From Gammaproteobacteria bacterium (GTDB lineage Bacteria; Pseudomonadota; Gammaproteobacteria; Enterobacterales; Alteromonadaceae), in assembly GCA_018825965.1 (NCBI GenBank), contig JAHKAA010000024.1:1-60625 (forward strand): DNA of 60,625 nucleotides, given 5' to 3'. The notes beneath the pieces were generated by a model that worked only from the letters and a program-made list of their open reading frames with translations, made no database searches and was not told where the DNA came from. The first letter of the stretch is position 1; every line of letters starts with the position of its first letter. A program made the translations under genes and the position numbers. Positions 28,389-38,098 of this stretch are shown here, in pieces.

Positions 28389-29589
28389 GAAGGACTTCCG
28401 CTGGTTGTACTTGCACTGCCCGCCAGGCTGGATACACCACAGCCAGGGCCGTCAGCACCAAAGCTGATACCACTATAAAAAAGATTTGCACGCTCTGAAT
28501 ATCCACAGGCAGAGCCACCCCGGCCACCACACTAATGCCCAAAAGTGACAAAACACTGTTGAGCTGCCATGCGATCACAATACCGGCCACAGCACCACTT
28601 AAAGTGCCAAGCAGGCCGTTATTCATACCCTGTACAGCAAAAACGGTAAAAAGCTGAGCGTCTGTCATACCCTGAGTTTTTAAAATGGCCACTTCACGTT
28701 GTTTTTCTGTCACCATCATCACCAAAGCGGACACTATATTAAAAGCCGCTACGGCCACTATCAGCAGTAACATCAACCACATCATGGCTTTTTCCATAGC
28801 CACTGCTGCAAATAATTTGCCATGACTGTCCCGCCAGTCTGTGACTTTTTCCACAGCCGGAAATCTGGTTATCTCAGTGGCTAACACCGGAGCGCTAAAA
28901 GGCTCAGCTAAACTTAAACGCCACTGGGGTGCATCTTTGAGTTTAGAGCCAAGTCGTTTTAAATCAGGCAAATGCAACAACGCCACGCCATTGTCTACTT
29001 CAGAGCCGGTATTAATTAAACCAGCGACAGTAAACAAACGTTGGCGTGGCAACCAGCCCATAGGCGTAAAACTGCCCCCTTCAGCCAGCAACAGCCGAAT
29101 TTGCTGACCAGGGCCAACCTTTAACTCGTCGGCAAGACCTGCACCTAAAATCACAGAATAAGGCTGAGCCGTTAAAGCAGACCAGTCACCCGCCACCAGC
29201 GATTGTTGTAAAAAAGACGGAATTTGATCCGGTTCAATGCCTTGCAGTAACACTGCCGTCAGTTGACCAGGGCTTTGCGCCAATGCCTCCAGTTGCAGAT
29301 AAGGTGTTGCCTGCTGAATCTGTGGGTATTGCTGTTGCAAAGCTGCAACGTCAAGCTGTGGTTCTGACGCGCTTTGCACTATTAAGTGAGGGATCACCCC
29401 TAAAATGCGTTTTTTAAGTTCAGCTTCAAAACCATTCATCACAGAGCTGACAATAGTCAGCGCCATCACACCTAAAAAAATACCTGTGACAGAAAACAGC
29501 GTAATAAAGGATAAAAACCCATGTCCTTTCCGGCTCTGGCTGTAACGCAAACCAATACGGACACTCAGGGGGAATTGCAGGCTTTTCAC
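28378..29589 (-). CDS. lolC: lipoprotein-releasing system transmembrane protein LolC
   Basis: 403 residues. It has the same topology as Lol[21 protein letters not shown], then [29 protein letters not shown], a periplasmic domain and three C-terminal helices. Two distinct membrane subunits (C and E) are present, so this is a LolCDE rather than a LolF system. It is the first gene of the operon, divergent from the PilZ-like gene with 86 bases between the starts. Confidence 0.93.
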   Translation of the reverse strand: MKSLQFPLSVRIGLRYSQSRKGHGFLSFITLFSVTGIFLGVMALTIVSSVMNGFEAELKKRILGVIPHLIVQSASEPQLDVAALQQQYPQIQQATPYLQLEALAQSPGQLTAVLLQGIEPDQIPSFLQQSLVAGDWSALTAQPYSVILGAGLADELKVGPGQQIRLLLAEGGSFTPMGWLPRQRLFTVAGLINTGSEVDNGVALLHLPDLKRLGSKLKDAPQWRLSLAEPFSAPVLATEITRFPAVEKVTDWRDSHGKLFAAVAMEKAMMWLMLLLIVAVAAFNIVSALVMMVTEKQREVAILKTQGMTDAQLFTVFAVQGMNNGLLGTLSGAVAGIVIAWQLNSVLSLLGISVVAGVALPVDIQSVQIFFIVVSALVLTALAVVYPAWRAVQVQPAEVLRDE

Positions 29590-29675
29590 AGACTTCCACT
29601 TGGGTTGGTGAAGAAATTGCTGCGATAATAGTGATTATCCGTTAAGGTTACAAGCTTGCTACCCGAGGTATCCTT

Positions 29676-30308
29676 ATGCAACAGTCAGGCAATACAGAAT
29701 TAGCTGCAGAATTTGCTGATTACTTTCAGATTGAACACCAAACGACGGTCAATTTAGTACCTTTTCCCGCGCCTCTGCCGGACCAGGATGGCTTTTTACG
29801 CCTTATTCCTGACGCTTTTAAAATGACCAGCGAGTTAAGCCTGCTGAACAATTCATCCATTCGTACTTTTAATGCGGTGAAAGATTTGTCCGTTGATTTG
29901 GCGCATTATTTACAGCAACAAGCCCGCAAGCTGGATGCTTTAACTCATTATGTGTTGCGGTCACAGGACGATCCGGCCTGCCGTTTTTTTACGTTTAGTT
30001 ACGGCGGCTCTGGTGTACAGGTGTGGATGGACAATCCCGTGGCTTTAGACCAACTCTATGAAGTAAAACTGTTTTTAGATAATAATGATGGCGCTTTATT
30101 TTGTTTAGGTCAGGTACTGGACGTGGCAGAACAACCAGCCTCAGAACCAGAACAAAAAACCTGTTATCTGGTTAAAATTCTGTTCCGCCGTATTCGGGAT
30201 GAAGACAGAGATATGGTGGTCAGAGCCAGTTTGCATGAGCAATCCAGACAATTAAAACGTAAAGCCGAACAACGTCAGCAGCAAGCACAACAGACTCAAC
30301 AGCAGTAA
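29676..30308 (+). CDS. PilZ-like domain protein with degenerate binding motif
   Basis: 210 residues. An N-terminal helical part is followed by a beta-barrel-like segment (about 105-175) containing RFFTFSYGGSGVQVWMDNPV, then a very Gln/Lys/Arg-rich helical tail (about 185-210). This resembles PilZ proteins, but the usual DxSxxG loop reads YGGSG and an RxxxR motif is not obvious, so c-di-GMP binding may be lost or altered. GAGG precedes the ATG. It lies just upstream of mfd on the same strand. Confidence 0.6.
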   Translation: MQQSGNTELAAEFADYFQIEHQTTVNLVPFPAPLPDQDGFLRLIPDAFKMTSELSLLNNSSIRTFNAVKDLSVDLAHYLQQQARKLDALTHYVLRSQDDPACRFFTFSYGGSGVQVWMDNPVALDQLYEVKLFLDNNDGALFCLGQVLDVAEQPASEPEQKTCYLVKILFRRIRDEDRDMVVRASLHEQSRQLKRKAEQRQQQAQQTQQQ

Positions 30309-30389
30309 AAAGTGACCTGTGTTGAAACTAAGTAAACCAACAGACCGTACAAAACACCGTCTTTTTATAACGAGTAAAGAATTTCCCTG

Positions 30390-33300
30390 ATGATCCGCAT
30401 TGAAGCATTACCAACGCCCACCTCCAGCACCGATCAAAAACAATGGGGCCGCCTGTCCGGTGCTGCCTTGCCCTGGGCTATTTATCAGCTGTATCAGCGC
30501 CAGAAAGGCCTTTATGTGGTTGTAGTGCCGGACACCACCACAGCTCTTCGTTTAGAGCAGGAACTGACGGTATTTTTTCATGAAAACGCTGCGGATGTCT
30601 GGACTTTTCCGGACTGGGAAACCTTGCCTTATGATGTATTTTCACCCCATCAGGATATTATTTCCCAGCGTATAAAAACCCTGTACAGCCTGCCGCGTTT
30701 GCAACATGGCATAGTGATAGTGCCGCTGAATACCGCCTTGTTGCGGTTAACAGACGCCAGTTATCTGCAGCAGCACAGCCTGGTACTCAAAAAAGGCCAG
30801 CTGCTGGATTTAACAGCGCTTCGTCAGCAACTGGCTGCTGTAGGGTACCGTGCCGTCGATCAGGTGATGGAGCATGGCGAGTTTTCAGTGCGCGGCTCTT
30901 TGCTGGATTTGTATCCTATGGGCAGTACTTTGCCCTATCGCATTGATTTTTTAGACGATGAAATTGACGGCATTCGCCTCTTTGATCCGGATAATCAGCG
31001 CACTGTGCAGCAAGTGAATGAAATTGAACTGCTGCCAGCCCACGAATTCCCGCAGGATAAAGCCGCGATAGAACGCTTCCGCATTCGTTATCGTGAGCGT
31101 TTTCCGGCGCGCAGCGAAAAAGAATCGCTTTATATGCAGGTCAGTCAGGGCCTGATGCCTGCTGGTATTGAATATTATCTGCCGCTTTTTGCCGAACAAT
31201 CTGCGCCTTTGTTTTCCATGTTACCCAAACAAACAGTGATGCTGGCTGTTGGCGATTTGGAAGCAGCGGCTGAGCGTTTCTGGCACGACTTGCAACGTCG
31301 TTATCAGGACAGAGCCATAGATTTACTCAAACCCATTTTAAAACCGCAGGAATTGTATTTAGCGGTTGATGAGTTTTTTGCTCAGTTAAAACACTGGCCA
31401 CGCCTACGTTTAAGCCGCGCTGAACTGCCCGAACGTGCCGGACAATCCAATGCAGCAGTGGCTGATTTGCCTGAATTGACAGTCAATCATCAGCTAAAAA
31501 ACCCGCTGGAAAAGCTGCAGCACTTTATTGTTGAGATCAAAAAGCAACAAGGACGGGTGCTGTTTTTTGTTGAGTCTGAAGGCCGGCGTGAAAGCCTGTT
31601 GCAACTGATGCAGCGCAATCAAATTCGCTTACAGCAGTTTGCCTCTGTTGAAGAGTTTTTAACCGATCAGGTGGATTTAGGCATAGTCATTGGGTCTTTG
31701 GAGCAAGGTTGCTTACTCCAATCAGGCTCAGGAAAAGCCAAGGCCAAAGCAGGCGAAGAGCCTTTAGCTTTGGTCAGCGAAAACGAGCTGTTTGGCCACA
31801 AAGTGACACAGCGCCGTAAACGTAAACACAGCCAGCAAATCTCCGGCGATACCATAATCCGCAATCTGGCGGAGTTATCAGTCGGTCAGCCTGTAGTGCA
31901 TTTACAACATGGTATAGGCCGTTATCAGGGCCTGCAGGTACTGGATGCTGGCGGGATCAGCGCTGAATTTGTCACCATTGAATACGCAGGTGCCAGCAAG
32001 TTGTATGTGCCTGTATCGTCCTTGCATTTAATCAGCCGTTACACAGGTTCGGATCAGGACCATGCGCCGCTGCATAAACTCGGCAACGACAGCTGGGAAA
32101 AAGCCAGGCGCAAAGCGGCGGAAAAAGTGCGGGATGTGGCCGCAGAACTGCTGGATGTCTATGCACAGCGGGCCGCCCAGACGGGTTATGGTTTTAAACT
32201 TGAGGCCGATCAATACGAGCTGTTTGCGGATGGTTTCCCTTATAAAGAAACCGTCGATCAGCTCGATGCGATAGCCGCAGTACTAAAGGATATGCAAACC
32301 GAACGCGCTATGGACAGGCTGGTCTGTGGTGATGTAGGTTTTGGGAAAACAGAAGTGGCGATGCGTGCAGCTTTTGTTGCAGTCAATGACAATAAACAAG
32401 TGGCGGTTTTAGTGCCTACCACGCTTTTGGCACAACAGCACTTTGAAAACTTCCGCGACCGTTTTGCCAACTGGCCGGTCAAAGTAGCAGTGTTGTCGCG
32501 TTTTATCAGCGCCAAAGAGCAAAAAGCTATATTGGAAGAAACTGAACAAGGCAAAGTCGATATCTTAATAGGCACCCACAAACTGCTGCAGGACGATATT
32601 CGTTTTAAAGATTTAGGCCTTTTGATTGTGGATGAGGAACACCGTTTTGGCGTGCGGCAAAAAGATAAAATCAAAGCCCTGCGAGCCAATATCGATATTC
32701 TGACGCTCACAGCCACGCCTATTCCGCGCACCTTAAATATGTCGATGTCCGGCATGCGTGATTTATCTATTATCGCCACTCCTCCGGCCAAACGTTTGCC
32801 GGTCAAAACCTTTGTACGTGAACATGAAGAAGGCTTAATTCGTGAAGCTGTGCTTCGGGAAATATCCCGTGGTGGTCAGGTGTATTTTCTGCATAACGAT
32901 GTCGCCAGTATTGAAAAAACTGCCGCTGATTTAGCCCTGTTGTTGCCTGAGGCTTTAATTGGCATAGCCCATGGCCAGATGCGTGAACGGGATCTGGAAC
33001 AAATCATGGCCGATTTTTACCATCAGCGTTTTAATCTGTTGCTGTGCTCAACTATTATCGAAACCGGTATAGATGTGCCCACAGCCAATACCATTATTAT
33101 CAACAGAGCGGATAATTTTGGTTTGGCACAGCTGCACCAGTTGCGGGGCCGGGTGGGCCGTTCGCACCATCAGGCTTATGCGTATTTACTCACACCACCG
33201 CCAAAACGTTTAACCAAAGACGCAGAAAAACGTCTGGAAGCCATTTCAGCTCTGGAGGATTTAGGTGCAGGTTTTGCACTCGCCAGTCAGGATATGGAAA

Positions 33301-33899
33301 TTCGCGGCGCAGGCGAATTGTTAGGTGATGAGCAAAGTGGTCAGATTGAATCCGTAGGTTTTAGTTTGTATATGGAAATGCTGGAGCAGGCTGTCGAAGC
33401 CCTTAAGGCGGGTAAAGAACCCAGTCTGGATGCACTTCTGACTCAACAAACCGAACTGGATATGAAGCTGCCTGCTCTGCTGCCGGATTCTTATATTCCT
33501 GATGTCAGCTTACGTTTATCCTTTTACAAGCGCTTAGCCTCCTGTCGCGACGAACAGGAACTGGACGATGTTCAGGTAGAACTGATTGACCGTTTTGGCT
33601 TATTGCCGGACGCCGCAAAAAACTTAGTCAAAATCACAGAGTTAAAAATGCAGGCGCAGACACTTGGAATTAAACGACTGGAAGCCAACAGCAAAGGTGG
33701 TGTGCTAGAATTCGCCGAACGGACTTCAGTGAACCCGTCTTACATTATTCAACTGATCCAGACTCAGTCGAAAGTATTTAAATTGGAAGGCGGTAGTAAA
33801 CTGAAATTTATCAAAGATTTACCTGATACCAATAGCAGATTCGCCTTCGTCAGCTTTATGCTCGATGACTTTGCTAAACATCAGACAGGAGCATCATGA
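30390..33899 (+). CDS. mfd: transcription-repair coupling factor
   Basis: 1169 residues. It has an N-terminal UvrB-homology module; the RNA-polymerase-interacting domain begins near VVHLQHGIGRYQGL (about 500). The RecG-like translocase has Walker A CGDVGFGKTEVAMRA (about 645), LLIVDEEHRFGV (about 747), LTATPIPRTLNMS and QLRGRVGRS; the C-terminal D7 domain is present. It displaces stalled RNA polymerase and recruits UvrA to lesions. The last 4 bases overlap csiV. The ribosome site is weak. Confidence 0.97.
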   Translation: MIRIEALPTPTSSTDQKQWGRLSGAALPWAIYQLYQRQKGLYVVVVPDTTTALRLEQELTVFFHENAADVWTFPDWETLPYDVFSPHQDIISQRIKTLYSLPRLQHGIVIVPLNTALLRLTDASYLQQHSLVLKKGQLLDLTALRQQLAAVGYRAVDQVMEHGEFSVRGSLLDLYPMGSTLPYRIDFLDDEIDGIRLFDPDNQRTVQQVNEIELLPAHEFPQDKAAIERFRIRYRERFPARSEKESLYMQVSQGLMPAGIEYYLPLFAEQSAPLFSMLPKQTVMLAVGDLEAAAERFWHDLQRRYQDRAIDLLKPILKPQELYLAVDEFFAQLKHWPRLRLSRAELPERAGQSNAAVADLPELTVNHQLKNPLEKLQHFIVEIKKQQGRVLFFVESEGRRESLLQLMQRNQIRLQQFASVEEFLTDQVDLGIVIGSLEQGCLLQSGSGKAKAKAGEEPLALVSENELFGHKVTQRRKRKHSQQISGDTIIRNLAELSVGQPVVHLQHGIGRYQGLQVLDAGGISAEFVTIEYAGASKLYVPVSSLHLISRYTGSDQDHAPLHKLGNDSWEKARRKAAEKVRDVAAELLDVYAQRAAQTGYGFKLEADQYELFADGFPYKETVDQLDAIAAVLKDMQTERAMDRLVCGDVGFGKTEVAMRAAFVAVNDNKQVAVLVPTTLLAQQHFENFRDRFANWPVKVAVLSRFISAKEQKAILEETEQGKVDILIGTHKLLQDDIRFKDLGLLIVDEEHRFGVRQKDKIKALRANIDILTLTATPIPRTLNMSMSGMRDLSIIATPPAKRLPVKTFVREHEEGLIREAVLREISRGGQVYFLHNDVASIEKTAADLALLLPEALIGIAHGQMRERDLEQIMADFYHQRFNLLLCSTIIETGIDVPTANTIIINRADNFGLAQLHQLRGRVGRSHHQAYAYLLTPPPKRLTKDAEKRLEAISALEDLGAGFALASQDMEIRGAGELLGDEQSGQIESVGFSLYMEMLEQAVEALKAGKEPSLDALLTQQTELDMKLPALLPDSYIPDVSLRLSFYKRLASCRDEQELDDVQVELIDRFGLLPDAAKNLVKITELKMQAQTLGIKRLEANSKGGVLEFAERTSVNPSYIIQLIQTQSKVFKLEGGSKLKFIKDLPDTNSRFAFVSFMLDDFAKHQTGAS

Positions 33900-34978
33900 A
33901 ACATCTGCGTTTAACATCGCCGGGACTGGCTTTGCTGGCTTTATTCGCTACAACCACGGCCTGGGCGAATAGCTGGTATGAAATTGAGCTGATAGCCTTT
34001 AGCCGAAGCACCGACAACAGCTTAAAAGAGCAGTTTGAAGCCCCTGTAGCAGCGCTTAAAACCAGCAATGCGATGGATTTGATGCGCCCTTTAGTGCAAC
34101 CTACACTAGCTGATTTAATTAAAGCCGTGCCTGCCTGCACTGCACCCTCTCAAGCTGAAGGCACTTTGCCAGCACCGGTTCCGGCAGAGCCGGTCTCCGC
34201 CACTGTACAGCAGCAAATTCAGCAGCTATTAACAGAACATCAGCAGAATAAACAGCCAGAACCTGTAGTGGCAGAAGATTCTCTCGATGTGCAATTAGAA
34301 CCAGAGCCTGTAGCAGCTTCTTTATTTCAGCTGAATTTTCAGAATTGTCAGATGGAACAATGGGATATGGATGGTCAGTTAATAAGCCGGCCATTGAGTG
34401 CTGAAGAGCTCGCCTTGACGTTCGCTGCACCAGCGCAAATCCCTGTGACTTTTACCGGCGATGGCATTGCAAAAGATACAGCTTATCTGGTGGGGCCCAA
34501 TGATTTACAATTAAAAAATCTGGCCTATCAGTTACAACGTGAAGCAGGCAAGCACCTGCTGCTGCATACAGCCTGGCGTCAACCTTTAGTCTCAGGCCGC
34601 AACAGCCGTAGCCGCTGGTATGCGGGCTCTTACCATGCGGATGAACATGCAGAAGCGGAGCAGAGTGTTGATTTGATGCAACAAGTGCAGCAACAACTGG
34701 CGGCACTGCAACAAGGTCAGAGCAGCTTGCAACTCTGGTTCAGTCCGTGGCAATTTGACTCTTTAGTTCAGTTACGTTTAGGTCGCTTTATTCAGTTTGA
34801 TGGTACTTTTTATCTGCGCCAGAGCGAAGATACAAAACAGCCGGCCCAACTTGCTGTTAAACAAAGTGCCCGCTTAACTTTAGGCCAAATTCATTATCTG
34901 GATCATCCACGTTTAGGTGTGATTATTCAGGTGAAACGCTTTACCCCGCCAGAGTCAGCTGTGGCGGCAACACTTTAA
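33896..34978 (+). CDS. csiV: CsiV-family periplasmic peptidoglycan-interacting protein
   Basis: 360 residues with a signal peptide (cleavage near TTAWA-NSW) and the CsiV start WYEIELIAFSR. A Pro/Glu/Gln-rich stretch (about 80-140) is followed by the C-terminal beta-rich domain (HLLLHTAWRQPL, LWFSPWQFD, FIQFDGTFYLR). In Vibrio cholerae CsiV activates the cell-wall synthase activator LpoA for D-amino-acid tolerance. The position directly after mfd, with an ATGA overlap, is the conserved context. Confidence 0.88.
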   Translation: MKHLRLTSPGLALLALFATTTAWANSWYEIELIAFSRSTDNSLKEQFEAPVAALKTSNAMDLMRPLVQPTLADLIKAVPACTAPSQAEGTLPAPVPAEPVSATVQQQIQQLLTEHQQNKQPEPVVAEDSLDVQLEPEPVAASLFQLNFQNCQMEQWDMDGQLISRPLSAEELALTFAAPAQIPVTFTGDGIAKDTAYLVGPNDLQLKNLAYQLQREAGKHLLLHTAWRQPLVSGRNSRSRWYAGSYHADEHAEAEQSVDLMQQVQQQLAALQQGQSSLQLWFSPWQFDSLVQLRLGRFIQFDGTFYLRQSEDTKQPAQLAVKQSARLTLGQIHYLDHPRLGVIIQVKRFTPPESAVAATL

Positions 34979-35005
34979 ACATGTAAATAACACAAGGAAT
35001 CTGTT

Positions 35006-35257
35006 ATGAAAAAAATCGTAGTTTTGTTAGCTGTGCTCACACTGTTAGGGGCCTGCAGCAAACTGACACAAGACAATTATGATCAGGTGAAAGCCGGAAT
35101 GACCTACGATGAAGTGACCAGCATTTTGGGCACTGCAACTCATTGTGACGAAGCTGTGGGCACCAAAAGCTGCCTCTGGGGTGATGATGCAAAAAATATC
35201 AAAATCACCTTTTTAGCTGGCCGCGCTACTGTATTCTCTAACCAGGGTATTCAGTAA
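35006..35257 (+). CDS. small DUF3862-like lipoprotein
   Basis: 83 residues. The signal peptide ends with lipobox LLGAC (Cys17 lipidated), followed by NYDQVKAGMTYDEVTSILG, the SmpA/BamE-like repeat seen in DUF3862 proteins. Two Cys (in ATHCDEAV and KSCLWGDD) could form a disulfide. It is probably an outer- or inner-membrane-anchored periplasmic protein of unknown role. AAGGAA precedes the ATG and a terminator follows. Confidence 0.8.
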   Translation: MKKIVVLLAVLTLLGACSKLTQDNYDQVKAGMTYDEVTSILGTATHCDEAVGTKSCLWGDDAKNIKITFLAGRATVFSNQGIQ

Positions 35258-35279
35258 TCACTGGTACTAAGCCTTATCA

Positions 35280-35304
35280 AGGGGCGTGTTTATCGCCCTT
35301 TTTC
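35280..35304 (+). terminator. terminator after the DUF3862-like gene
   Basis: Stem GGGCG/CGCCC with a seven-base loop, followed by TTTTT, about 25 bases after the stop and just before radD. Confidence 0.78.
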
Positions 35305-35321
35305 CTGCGTAAAACCTTCTG

Positions 35322-37064
35322 ATGTTTCAACTTCGCTCTTATCAACAACAAGCTGTGCAGTCTGTTCTTGTGCACTTCAGGCAAAAGCAGGATGCGGCTG
35401 TGCTGGTGTTGCCCACAGGTGCAGGAAAGAGTTTAGTCATTGCTGAACTGGCACGACTGGCGCGTGGCCGCGTGCTGGTATTGGCTCATGTCAAAGAGCT
35501 GGTGGAACAAAACCATGCTAAATACCAGAGTTATGGCCTGGAAGCCGCTATTTTTTCCGCCAGTTTAGGCCGTAAAGAAACAGCGGCTAAAGTGGTGTTT
35601 GCTTCAGTGCAGTCGGTGGCCCGTAATCTGGATGAATTTACTGAGCAGTACAGTTTATTAGTCATTGACGAATGCCACAGGGTGGGCGATGACGAAGACA
35701 GCAGCTATTTAAAAGTGATCCGCGCTTTACAGGCCCAAAATCCGGATTTAAAAGTATTAGGATTGACTGCAACCCCCTACCGTTTAGGTTCAGGCTGGAT
35801 TTATCAGTATCACAGCCGTGGCCTTATCCGCACTACTGAAGCACGTTTCTTTACCTACTGTATTTTTGATTTACCTATCCGGTTTTTATTGGGGGAAGGG
35901 TATTTAACACCTGCAGTACTGATGGATGCGCCTGTACTGAGTTACGACTTTGCTGGTTTAAAACCAACAGCCAGTGGTTACTTTAAAGAAGCGGATCTGG
36001 ATTTACGCATCAACCAGCAACAACGTGCCACCCCCCAAATTATTCAGCAAGTGATACAACAAGCCCAAAGCCGCCAGGGCGTGATGATTTTTGCCGCGAC
36101 CACAGCCCATGCCCGTGAAGTTTTGGGTTATTTACCGGCCTCTGAGACTGCATTGATTTTAGGCGACACCCCACAAAAAGAACGGGATGCGCTGATAAAC
36201 AGCTTTAAGCACAAACAACTGAAGTATCTGGTGAATGTGGCCGTTTTAACCACAGGTTTTGATGCACCTCATATAGATTTAATTGCTATTTTACGGCCTA
36301 CCGAATCTGTCACCTTGTATCAGCAAATTGTTGGCCGTGGCCTGCGTTTAAGCCCGGGCAAAACCGATTGTCTGGTACTGGATTATGCCGGAAACCGTTT
36401 TAATCTGGAGCAACCTGATATTGGCGAGCTGCGGCCTGAACCCGGCACTGAACTGGTCACTGTGCCCTGCCCGCTTTGTGGTTTTTTTAATAATTTCTGG
36501 GGAAAAACCGATGACAGAGGTGTAGTGCTGGAGCACTACGGCCGCCGCTGTCAGGGCTATAAAGAGGATGAACAAAAAAAACCTCAGGCTTGTGGCTACC
36601 GCTTTAAAGCGAAATTTTGCCCTGACTGTGGTGCCGAAAATGACATCGCAGCCCGAAACTGCGGTGACTGTGGTTTGGTATTAGTCGATCCGGATAAGAA
36701 GCTCAAAGAAGCTTTAAGTTTAAAAGATGCCTTAGTGCTTTATGTCACACGAATGCAACTGCAAAGTCATCAAAGCAAAGAAGGCAAAAGCTCACTCAAA
36801 GTCAGCTATTTTTCCGCTGACGGCGCAGAAATAGCCGAATACTGGAGTTTGAACAGCAAAGCACAAAAACAAAAGTTCTTAAGTTTATTTGTGCCCCCTC
36901 ATCTGGTCGACAGACACAGGGCATTTAGTGAAGCAACCCTCAGCAAAGTGTTGCAACAGGCGCACAGATTCCAGCCACCCGCCGCAATCATAGCCCGCAA
37001 GGAGGGGCGTTTTTGGCAAATTCGTGACAAGTTGTTTCAAATTCAGCACAAAGAAACAAGCTAA
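35322..37064 (+). CDS. radD: RadD/YejH-type superfamily 2 DNA helicase
   Basis: 580 residues, close to E. coli RadD (586). Walker A PTGAGKSLVIAELARLARGR lies at residues 31-50, DECH at 116-119, LTATPYRLG follows and VGRGLRLSPGK is motif VI. The C-terminal zinc-binding part has many Cys (VPCPLCGFFN, CGYRFKAKFCPDCGAE, NCGDCG). RadD acts in DNA repair and recombination intermediate processing and stimulates RecA strand exchange. It stands alone, with no terminator visible directly after it. Confidence 0.93.
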   Translation: MFQLRSYQQQAVQSVLVHFRQKQDAAVLVLPTGAGKSLVIAELARLARGRVLVLAHVKELVEQNHAKYQSYGLEAAIFSASLGRKETAAKVVFASVQSVARNLDEFTEQYSLLVIDECHRVGDDEDSSYLKVIRALQAQNPDLKVLGLTATPYRLGSGWIYQYHSRGLIRTTEARFFTYCIFDLPIRFLLGEGYLTPAVLMDAPVLSYDFAGLKPTASGYFKEADLDLRINQQQRATPQIIQQVIQQAQSRQGVMIFAATTAHAREVLGYLPASETALILGDTPQKERDALINSFKHKQLKYLVNVAVLTTGFDAPHIDLIAILRPTESVTLYQQIVGRGLRLSPGKTDCLVLDYAGNRFNLEQPDIGELRPEPGTELVTVPCPLCGFFNNFWGKTDDRGVVLEHYGRRCQGYKEDEQKKPQACGYRFKAKFCPDCGAENDIAARNCGDCGLVLVDPDKKLKEALSLKDALVLYVTRMQLQSHQSKEGKSSLKVSYFSADGAEIAEYWSLNSKAQKQKFLSLFVPPHLVDRHRAFSEATLSKVLQQAHRFQPPAAIIARKEGRFWQIRDKLFQIQHKETS

Positions 37065-37214
37065 TTCCCCAGTTCTGGACAAAATGAAAAATTCTTTTGT
37101 TTTGCTACTGGGCAAAGCCAACAGAATTCGTTAATAATCGGAGTGTCCCTCTCTGGTCTGACAGCAAAACTGCTCACAAAGCCAGTTCTTCTTTTTGTCA
37201 CAAGGTCACTGTTT

Positions 37215-38057
37215 ATGTCAAACGAAAACGCATTATTAAGTTTGCTGGTCGAAAGAATTCAAAACGATAGCCTGGTGCTGCCAAGTCTTCCCGAAATTGC
37301 TTTACGGATCCGCAAAATGGCGGAAGACCCAAATGTAAATTTAAACCAGATGGCAGACATTATTTCTCACGACCCGGCCATGTCAGCCCGTATGATGAAA
37401 ATTGCCAACAGTGCCTTTTTAGGCCGTTCAGTGCCTGTCAGCTCTTTGCAACAGGCTGTTACCCGCATTGGCCTGCGTTATATCAAAAACATTGCGACAG
37501 CCATGGCGATAGAGCAGTTATTTGTCTCTCATTCCAGCCTGATTAAAGACATGATGGGCAAAGTTTGGCAAGAAACACTGGAAGTAGCGGCTGTTGCTTT
37601 GGCTACCATGCAGTTATACAACAGTCGTTTGAAATCCAGCCCTGTTAACTTTGATACCATGACGCTGGCTGGCTTAATTCACAATATAGGGGCTCTCCCT
37701 ATTCTGACTGAAGCGGAAAAACATCTGGAGCAGTTTGGAGATAAAGATTTTATTACTGGTTGCATTACCGATCTGGCAGGCGGTATAGGGGGCAGTATTT
37801 TACGTAAATGGGAATTTCCGGACGAGCTGATCGAAGTGGCTGAACTGTGGAATACCAGATTACCCCATATGGACAAAGTCAATTACCTGGACTTTATTCG
37901 TATCGCCACTATTCAAAAAGGTTTTGCCAAAGACAAAACCGAAGCCCGTATAGCGCTAAAATCTTTTGCTGACAGGGGCTTAATTACCGATGTTGATTTC
38001 AGCCACAGCCCTGAGTTTGTCGCGCTTTATCAGGATATGAAACAGCTGTTTGTCTGA
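37215..38057 (+). CDS. HDOD-domain protein
   Basis: 280 residues from ATG 37215, chosen because AAGG lies about ten bases upstream; an upstream in-frame reading is longer but has no ribosome site. The HDOD signature begins LPSLPEIALRIRKMAED and continues ISHDPAMSARMMKIANSAFLG. These domains are non-enzymatic HD relatives found in signalling and motility control. No partner effector domain is attached. It is followed by a long bidirectional terminator shared with lysC. Confidence 0.9.
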   Translation: MSNENALLSLLVERIQNDSLVLPSLPEIALRIRKMAEDPNVNLNQMADIISHDPAMSARMMKIANSAFLGRSVPVSSLQQAVTRIGLRYIKNIATAMAIEQLFVSHSSLIKDMMGKVWQETLEVAAVALATMQLYNSRLKSSPVNFDTMTLAGLIHNIGALPILTEAEKHLEQFGDKDFITGCITDLAGGIGGSILRKWEFPDELIEVAELWNTRLPHMDKVNYLDFIRIATIQKGFAKDKTEARIALKSFADRGLITDVDFSHSPEFVALYQDMKQLFV

Positions 38058-38060
38058 TCG

Positions 38061-38097
38061 AAACTGGTGTCAGAGCCTGAAGCTCTGACACCAGTTT
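38061..38097. terminator. bidirectional terminator between HDOD gene and lysC
   Basis: A perfect 16-bp inverted repeat AAACTGGTGTCAGAGC and its complement with loop CTGAA, in the 41-base gap between convergent genes. There is TTTGTT on the plus side and TTTCGA on the minus side. Confidence 0.88.
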
Positions 38098-38098
38098 G

